Shown: positions 5,553 to 9,089 of the stretch, one piece after another
How the letters are laid out: every line of letters starts with the position of its first letter
How positions within the stretch are numbered: the first letter of the stretch is position 1
Assembly (NCBI GenBank): GCA_003601535.1
Contig: PIXW01000006.1
Location: forward strand, 1-9,089
DNA: 9,089 bases
Source of the DNA: ANME-2 cluster archaeon
GTDB taxonomy: Archaea > Halobacteriota > Methanosarcinia > Methanosarcinales > Methanogasteraceae
Reading direction: 5' to 3'
Made by a program: the position numbers and the translations under genes
The notes under the pieces: generated by a model
Databases searched by the model: none
Seen by the model: the letters and a program-made list of their open reading frames with translations, nothing else
What the model was told of the DNA's origin: nothing

Positions 5553-6041
5553 TTATTGCACGTCCGACCAGAACAACTCGCCGAGCAGAATCGCAACAGG
5601 GAGCCCTGATGTCTTTGCAAGTGTCCATGCGCCCGTAATTATCTTATCCACATCCACCGGCATGGGCGAGTACCGTGGTATCCCGAGAGAATCAAGCAAT
5701 CCCGGTGTCAGCTGCCCCATCGGCACCTGCGCGGATATCCGTTCCCCGAGATCGCCTCGATGACTGAGGATCATGAGCAGCGGTATTCTGTACAGCAGGT
5801 CCAGTGATGCGAGTGCATTGATGCTGTTTCCGAGACCTGAGTTCTGCATTACAATCGCAGGATTCGCTCCGCCAAGATAGGCACCAGCGCATATCCCGAT
5901 GCCCTCTTCCTCTCTTGTCACCGGGATGTGTGTAATCTCACCGTCGGATTCGATCAGATCGAGCAATTCCTCCAGATTAACGCATGGAACGCTCGTTACG
6001 AGATCAATTCCTGCCTTTTTCAATGCATGATAGATGCTCAT
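5553..6041 (-). CDS. comD: Sulfopyruvate decarboxylase, alpha (PYR-domain) subunit
   Basis: The 162-residue protein matches the ComD subunit, which with ComE forms the thiamine-diphosphate enzyme converting sulfopyruvate to sulfoacetaldehyde and CO2 in coenzyme M biosynthesis. It shows the family landmarks: an AGIDLVTSVPCVNLEELL start region (about 10-27), VTREEEGIGICAGAYLGG with the glutamate that would activate thiamine (about 42-59), and NSGLGNSINALASLDLL (67-83). Length is normal for a stand-alone alpha subunit. ATG 6041 is chosen because it overlaps the Pcc1 stop as ATGA and gives the usual short N-terminus. ATGs at 6062 and 6086 are in frame but add residues not expected in the family. 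No ComE (PP-domain) gene follows; it must lie elsewhere if the pathway is complete. Its presence points to a methanogen-like archaeon. Confidence 0.88.
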   Translation of the reverse strand: MSIYHALKKAGIDLVTSVPCVNLEELLDLIESDGEITHIPVTREEEGIGICAGAYLGGANPAIVMQNSGLGNSINALASLDLLYRIPLLMILSHRGDLGERISAQVPMGQLTPGLLDSLGIPRYSPMPVDVDKIITGAWTLAKTSGLPVAILLGELFWSDVQ

Positions 6042-6268
6042 CGAATTCTCGTAATCTCGCATGCGACCTTGATCAGCCTGAGCCATGTGTTCAGTGCAGC
6101 ACGCAGCGCAGCGATATCCTCAGCATCCACAATGAGATGCAATACTCCATCTTCCACTGAGAGTGCTGCCCTGCTTCTCGGAAATGCTGCCGCGATCTCT
6201 GGCAGCAGTGCACGATATATCGTGCATGCATCGCTGCCAAAATCGAATCTGAATTCTGCTTTGCCCAT
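6038..6268 (-). CDS. pcc1: KEOPS complex subunit Pcc1
   Basis: The 76-residue protein has the Pcc1/CTAG-like pattern: an opening beta strand (AEFRFDFGSD), IYRALLPEIAAAFPRSRAAL (17-36), and AEDIAALRAALNTWLRLI (49-66). Pcc1 is the small dimerising subunit of KEOPS, which with Kae1, Bud32 and Cgi121 makes the t6A modification at position 37 of ANN-decoding tRNAs. AGGAG stands immediately before ATG 6268, slightly close. The gene sits 27 bases after rpo12 in the exosome superoperon, a position it often has in euryarchaea, which supports the call despite its short length. The 3' end overlaps comD by four bases. Confidence 0.85.
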   Translation of the reverse strand: MGKAEFRFDFGSDACTIYRALLPEIAAAFPRSRAALSVEDGVLHLIVDAEDIAALRAALNTWLRLIKVACEITRIR

Positions 6269-6295
6269 TCTCCTGTTTACTTAATTTTTTAAAAA

Positions 6296-6439
6296 TTACT
6301 CGGCACGAACTCGCTTTATCCGGACAGGTCGTTCCTTCAGAAGGATGCGGTATCCACAGTACGGGCACCGGATACCGCGATATTCGTAATCGATCTCAAC
6401 GGGCTGCTTACAACGGACGCAACGGTACCCTCCCATCAT
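6296..6439 (-). CDS. rpo12: DNA-directed RNA polymerase subunit P (Rpo12/RPC10)
   Basis: This 47-codon gene encodes [20 protein letters not shown], then [19 protein letters not shown] and a basic tail ending in RVRAE. The C-x-x-C pairs (residues 7/10 and 25/28) form the single zinc ribbon of Rpo12, homologous to eukaryotic Rpb12/Rpc10, which contacts Rpo3 and helps hold the polymerase assembly platform together. The '[14 protein letters not shown]' segment is diagnostic. ATG 6439 overlaps the eL43 stop as ATGA. The second ATG at 6436 has better spacing to the GGAGG that ends the eL43 gene, so the true protein may be one residue shorter. It is full length for the family and lies in its usual place between eL43 and pcc1. 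Confidence 0.9.
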   Translation of the reverse strand: MMGGYRCVRCKQPVEIDYEYRGIRCPYCGYRILLKERPVRIKRVRAE

Positions 6440-6738
6440 ACCTCCATCATCGTATCCTGCTCTTTCTGTTCGATGGCGCGTTTCACTGATCGCGCAACCG
6501 TCTTTCCGATCGATGTATCAGGAAGATACGTGCCGCCTGCAAAGGTGTATCCGCATTTGGTGCATTTCCAGATTCCCGTGCCGATGCGGCGTACAGAGGG
6601 GAAACCGCACTGGATGCATTTATGCTTCTGATGCATCTTCTCTTCGATGTCTGCAACTCTCTTCCTGATGTTACGACCATATCGCACACCGAATCTACCT
6701 GCTGACCTCGTTTTCCATCCTTTTTTATGTTTGACCAT
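6436..6738 (-). CDS. rpl37ae: Large-subunit ribosomal protein eL43 (L37Ae)
   Basis: The 100-residue protein begins with the basic, 23S rRNA-binding segment typical of eL43 ([18 protein letters not shown], 11-28). It has one C4 zinc finger (C41-x-x-C44 and C59-x-x-C62) and the conserved [16 protein letters not shown] stretch. It is a structural protein of the 50S subunit. GGAGG five bases before ATG 6738 gives a clear start. The N-terminus is a few residues longer (VKHKKGWKT) than many archaeal forms. The gene follows rrp42 after 87 bases that contain two hairpins and a TATA-like T-rich run, so it may have its own promoter as well as readthrough from the exosome genes. Its last codons (GAG GTA) double as the ribosome binding site of rpo12. 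Confidence 0.95.
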   Translation of the reverse strand: MVKHKKGWKTRSAGRFGVRYGRNIRKRVADIEEKMHQKHKCIQCGFPSVRRIGTGIWKCTKCGYTFAGGTYLPDTSIGKTVARSVKRAIEQKEQDTMMEV

Positions 6739-6761
6739 TTATACCTCCAAGATTGTTGTTA

Positions 6762-6791
6762 GTCCGACTGGAGCGCAGCGGAATGCCGGAC
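6762..6791 (-). repeat. Stem-loop in the leader of eL43
   Basis: On the minus strand GTCCGGC (6791-6785) can pair with GTCGGAC (6768-6762), seven pairs including one G-T, around a 16-base loop. It lies 24 bases upstream of the eL43 start and could be a regulatory leader structure. Evidence is the pairing alone. Confidence 0.3.
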
Positions 6792-6800
6792 AATTTTACT

Positions 6801-6823
6801 CGATTTTTTCTTAAAAAAAATCG
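6801..6823. repeat. AT-rich hairpin after rrp42, possible terminator or promoter element
   Basis: CGATTTTTT, a five-base CTTAA loop and AAAAAATCG form an exact 9-bp inverted repeat 3 bases after the rrp42 stop. The T-rich run could attenuate transcription in either direction. The TTTTTTTTAAG within it could also act as a TATA-like element for eL43. Confidence 0.35.
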
Positions 6824-6825
6824 TT

Positions 6826-7605
6826 TTATACCTCCAGGAATTTCTTCCGGATCTCGGCTGCTGCCGTCTTCGCCATATCAACCACTCTTATGACCTGATC
6901 AACTGTGAGTGGTTCTGCTCCGCTCTTCTGCATACCGGATATGCTGCCATCGGTATTGGTGATGACAGTGAGTGATGTGCCTGCGATCTGTTCCTCATCG
7001 AGTGATGGATCAAGCAGCAGTTCTCCACCGAACTCGATTGCAGTGACTGCAATAGGAATATCCCGCATAGGAATCTGCGAATCCTCACCCAGATCATATC
7101 TTGCCGCTGGTAGTGTTGCAGTGAGGAGCGCTGCAATGCTGCCTGCAGATGCTGCATCAATGATGTTACCGCCATTGTTCAGTACATGGATATCGATGAA
7201 TATGATCCAGACCTTTTCACCTTCGGTTATGCAGAGTTTTTTGAGATCGATCGATTTTGACTCACGAATACCGCGATCAACGACTCTCGCAATCTCTATC
7301 GCGCCCTCTCTCGGAGGACCTGCTTCGAATTCAGGGGATGCCATCGGGATCAGTTCGGCATTGGTGATGATTACACCTACATCCGGCGTGTCTGGAAACG
7401 GCTCGCCTGGCTGAGTCTTTATGCCTACCAGTACCTGTGTATCTCCTAGTTTTACAAGGGCTGAACCCTCTGCCGCTCCGATTACGTTGGTCTCGATGGA
7501 CATCTCTCGAAATTCATCGAAAGCACGTCCATCTGCACGCTCGCCTTTCAGTACCAGATTGAAGAGGTAATCACGCTGAATCTCTGCCATCACATCATTG
7601 CTCAT
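6826..7605 (-). CDS. rrp42: Exosome complex component Rrp42
   Basis: The 259-residue RNase PH-fold protein carries the Rrp42 signature: [19 protein letters not shown] (about 23-41), [22 protein letters not shown] (about 56-77) and [27 protein letters not shown] (about 90-116). It closes with helical [20 protein letters not shown]. In the archaeal exosome it alternates with Rrp41 in a hexameric ring that degrades and tails RNA. Rrp42 itself lacks the catalytic acids and helps shape the active sites and the RNA path. ATG 7605 is preferred over GTG 7614, because AGGTGAT lies just upstream of the ATG. The start overlaps the end of rrp41 by 11 bases, consistent with equimolar production. Confidence 0.95.
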   Translation of the reverse strand: MSNDVMAEIQRDYLFNLVLKGERADGRAFDEFREMSIETNVIGAAEGSALVKLGDTQVLVGIKTQPGEPFPDTPDVGVIITNAELIPMASPEFEAGPPREGAIEIARVVDRGIRESKSIDLKKLCITEGEKVWIIFIDIHVLNNGGNIIDAASAGSIAALLTATLPAARYDLGEDSQIPMRDIPIAVTAIEFGGELLLDPSLDEEQIAGTSLTVITNTDGSISGMQKSGAEPLTVDQVIRVVDMAKTAAAEIRKKFLEV

Positions 7606-8359
7606 CCGTATCACCTTCTAGCGAGACGTCTTCCGCATCCACTGGATGTTCACCGCCATATTTCTCGAGTAATGCCTGACGCTGCAATTCATATACCTTA
7701 TCGCATCCGGTCTTTGCCAGTTTGAGTGCTTCATAAAATTCCTCTGTGGTCAGGCGTCCATCCATCTGGAGAAGTGTAATTCGCCCGCCAGCGATCATCG
7801 CGACCGGCATGTCGGCTTCTCCATAATTATCCTCCTCCTTCATCAGATCGAGCACGATCCGACCGTCCACCTTTCCAACGGCACATGCACTGACGAGTCC
7901 CCGCATCGGGATGCCGGCATCAGCCAGTGCCAGCGATGCTGCATTGATGCCTGCGGTTCTGGTGCCGGCGTCTGCCTGCAACACTTCTATGAATACATCA
8001 ATCGCAGTTCTTGGAAAGAATTTTGTGAAAACTACAGGTTCGAATGCCTCTCTACTCACCTTTGAGATTTCTACACTTCTTCTGCTCGGACCAGGTCTTA
8101 TCCGCTCATCCACCGAGAATGAAGCCATATTATACCTGTACTGTACAACCGATCTCGTCATGTTCTGCCTGTGTCGTGGATGAAGCTCTCTTGGACCGTA
8201 CACTGCTGCCATAATCTTATTGTTGCCCCATTCCAGGTAACAAGACCCGTCAGCCCGGTCAAGCGGACTCATTTCGATTTTAATCGGTCGCAACTCATCA
8301 AGATTTCGTCCATCGAGTCTCTTTCCATCGATGATAAAATGTTCTGGTTTATCATTCAT
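7595..8359 (-). CDS. rrp41: Exosome complex catalytic component Rrp41
   Basis: The 254-residue RNase PH-fold protein has the active-site features of Rrp41: [16 protein letters not shown] (about 11-26), a basic RNA-binding segment [20 protein letters not shown] (about 88-107), the phosphate-binding [10 protein letters not shown] (132-141), and [15 protein letters not shown] with two aspartates six residues apart (177 and 183) as the expected catalytic pair. It performs 3'-to-5' phosphorolysis of RNA and the reverse polyadenylation. The ATG at 8359 overlaps the rrp4 stop as TAATG and has GAGGA 7 bases upstream. ATG 8365 lies too close to that site. An acidic tail ([14 protein letters not shown]) extends past the fold. 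Full length for the family. Confidence 0.95.
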   Translation of the reverse strand: MNDKPEHFIIDGKRLDGRNLDELRPIKIEMSPLDRADGSCYLEWGNNKIMAAVYGPRELHPRHRQNMTRSVVQYRYNMASFSVDERIRPGPSRRSVEISKVSREAFEPVVFTKFFPRTAIDVFIEVLQADAGTRTAGINAASLALADAGIPMRGLVSACAVGKVDGRIVLDLMKEEDNYGEADMPVAMIAGGRITLLQMDGRLTTEEFYEALKLAKTGCDKVYELQRQALLEKYGGEHPVDAEDVSLEGDTDEQ

Positions 8360-9063
8360 TACCATTCCTCGCTGTTTCTACTTTCATGTATTCTGCTATA
8401 CCTTGTTTTTTCCTTTGCTTTCAGAAATGCCTGTACACGATCTGTTAATCCTTGCGTGTGCGCATAAGCTTCGATGTACCGGATCGCCTGAATCGCCAGT
8501 TCGATGCGATCCTCGCTACCATTGATCCATATCCGTCCGTTCTGCCCGACAAACATGCCACAACCAATCTCACTCTTCAAGAGCCTGACCATCGAGCCGT
8601 TACGACCGATTACCCGCGGCATCTTTGTCGGACTGATCGTAACAATGCGCCCGTCATACAGACGCCTGAGTTCCTTCTCCTTTAATGTGAGTTCCACTTT
8701 CATACCAGCATCCACATCCTTAACCATCGTCAGTATACAGTCTCCAACCTTCAGATACCTGCTCATATCTTCGGTCTCGATCCGGCGTGGATACTGGGAT
8801 ATATGCAGCAGTCCTTCGTAAGGCGAGTTGATATCAACAATCCAGTTTGAGTACGCAGTCTCGGTCACAATCCCTATCACCCGGTCGCTTGCCTGTGGAA
8901 TGTACTTGCCTGCAAGCGGGATCACGCTGATGTACCGTTCTCCTTTATTCACGAGCCCGTATACCGAAGCGCACACCTTACCCCCATGAATGTATGTGCC
9001 GCTGCCTGATGCTCTTATATTATCAGATAATACATCGCCTGGAACAGCAATATTCCTTTCCAT
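8359..9063 (-). CDS. rrp4: Exosome RNA-binding cap subunit Rrp4
   Basis: The 234-residue protein shows the three-domain Rrp4 plan: an N-terminal beta domain ([20 protein letters not shown], 7-26), an S1 domain (about 56-130, with [21 protein letters not shown]) and a KH domain (about 138-200) with the GRNG loop at 153-156 after KMPRVI. Rrp4, with Csl4, caps the Rrp41/Rrp42 ring and selects RNA, favouring A-rich tails. ATG 9063 follows AAAGGT by 6 bases. The window ends 26 bases upstream, in AT-rich sequence that contains a TATA-like TTTTTAAG, so a local promoter is possible. In many archaea the SBDS gene precedes rrp4, but it cannot be seen here. A basic, polar tail ([21 protein letters not shown]) follows the KH domain. 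Confidence 0.95.
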   Translation of the reverse strand: MERNIAVPGDVLSDNIRASGSGTYIHGGKVCASVYGLVNKGERYISVIPLAGKYIPQASDRVIGIVTETAYSNWIVDINSPYEGLLHISQYPRRIETEDMSRYLKVGDCILTMVKDVDAGMKVELTLKEKELRRLYDGRIVTISPTKMPRVIGRNGSMVRLLKSEIGCGMFVGQNGRIWINGSEDRIELAIQAIRYIEAYAHTQGLTDRVQAFLKAKEKTRYSRIHESRNSEEW

Positions 9064-9089
9064 ATTATTACCTTTATCTTAAAAATTTG

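Noticed and set aside
5399..5638. Plus-strand frame spanning the convergent gap into comD
   Set aside because: It has no recognisable motif or good start and overlaps comD antisense, and the gap is better explained by the hairpin.
6905..7414. 169-codon plus-strand open frame opposite rrp42
   Set aside because: It is Ser/Pro/Ile-rich, matches no family and lies wholly opposite the well-supported rrp42 frame.
1..9089. CRISPR array or insertion sequence
   Set aside because: No regularly spaced repeats, no transposase frame and no terminal inverted repeats with target duplications were found.

Overview
The window is a densely coded stretch of archaeal chromosome, almost certainly from a euryarchaeon of the methanogen or methane/alkane-oxidiser type. 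Three things point there. There is a complete run of archaeal information-processing genes (exosome Rrp4, Rrp41 and Rrp42, ribosomal protein eL43/L37Ae, RNA polymerase subunit P, KEOPS subunit Pcc1). There is a ComD-type sulfopyruvate decarboxylase subunit for coenzyme M synthesis. There is also an archaellum ArlC/D/E (FlaC/D/E)-type protein. Base composition is roughly balanced. Start sites mix GGAGG-type ribosome binding sites with apparently leaderless genes. No rRNA, tRNA, CRISPR array or insertion sequence is visible.

Layout from left to right. (1) Minus strand, 1-1501: a small operon with an Era-like GTPase, a DUF2073 protein translationally coupled to it, half of a PIN-domain protein, a possible 33-residue micro-ORF, and the first 22 codons of a membrane or secreted protein that runs off the left edge. 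Its promoter region holds a perfect 16-bp palindrome just downstream of the TATA box. (2) Minus strand, 1574-2323: a RuvC/RNase H-fold protein of an archaeal family. Its reading frame continues 20 codons upstream of the first ATG, to an ATC codon at ideal distance from GGAGG. (3) Minus strand, 2451-3692: a compact three-gene unit of an Lrp/AsnC regulator, a 91-residue three-helix membrane protein and a cysteine-rich protein with a V4R-like C-terminus. (4) Plus strand, 3810-5421: a divergently transcribed ArlC-D/E fusion with a Pro/Met/Gly/Phe-rich N-terminal segment, followed by an atypical Nfu/NifU-like protein. (5) Minus strand, 5553-9063: the exosome superoperon rrp4-rrp41-rrp42-eL43-rpo12-pcc1, ending in comD where many archaea have prefoldin beta. 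A hairpin followed by T6 lies after comD in the convergent gap.

The right-hand operon joins RNA decay and 3'-processing, translation, transcription and tRNA t6A modification with a coenzyme M enzyme. The middle looks regulatory or sensory (Lrp, a small membrane protein, a ligand-binding-like domain, a motility adaptor). The left side is a conserved but functionally undefined GTPase/DUF2073 module next to a decayed PIN gene. Points most worth a second look are the apparent non-ATG start of the RuvC-like gene, the insertion in the Nfu-like protein, the Lrp/membrane/V4R-like trio, the solitary archaellum adaptor, and the operator-like palindromes.
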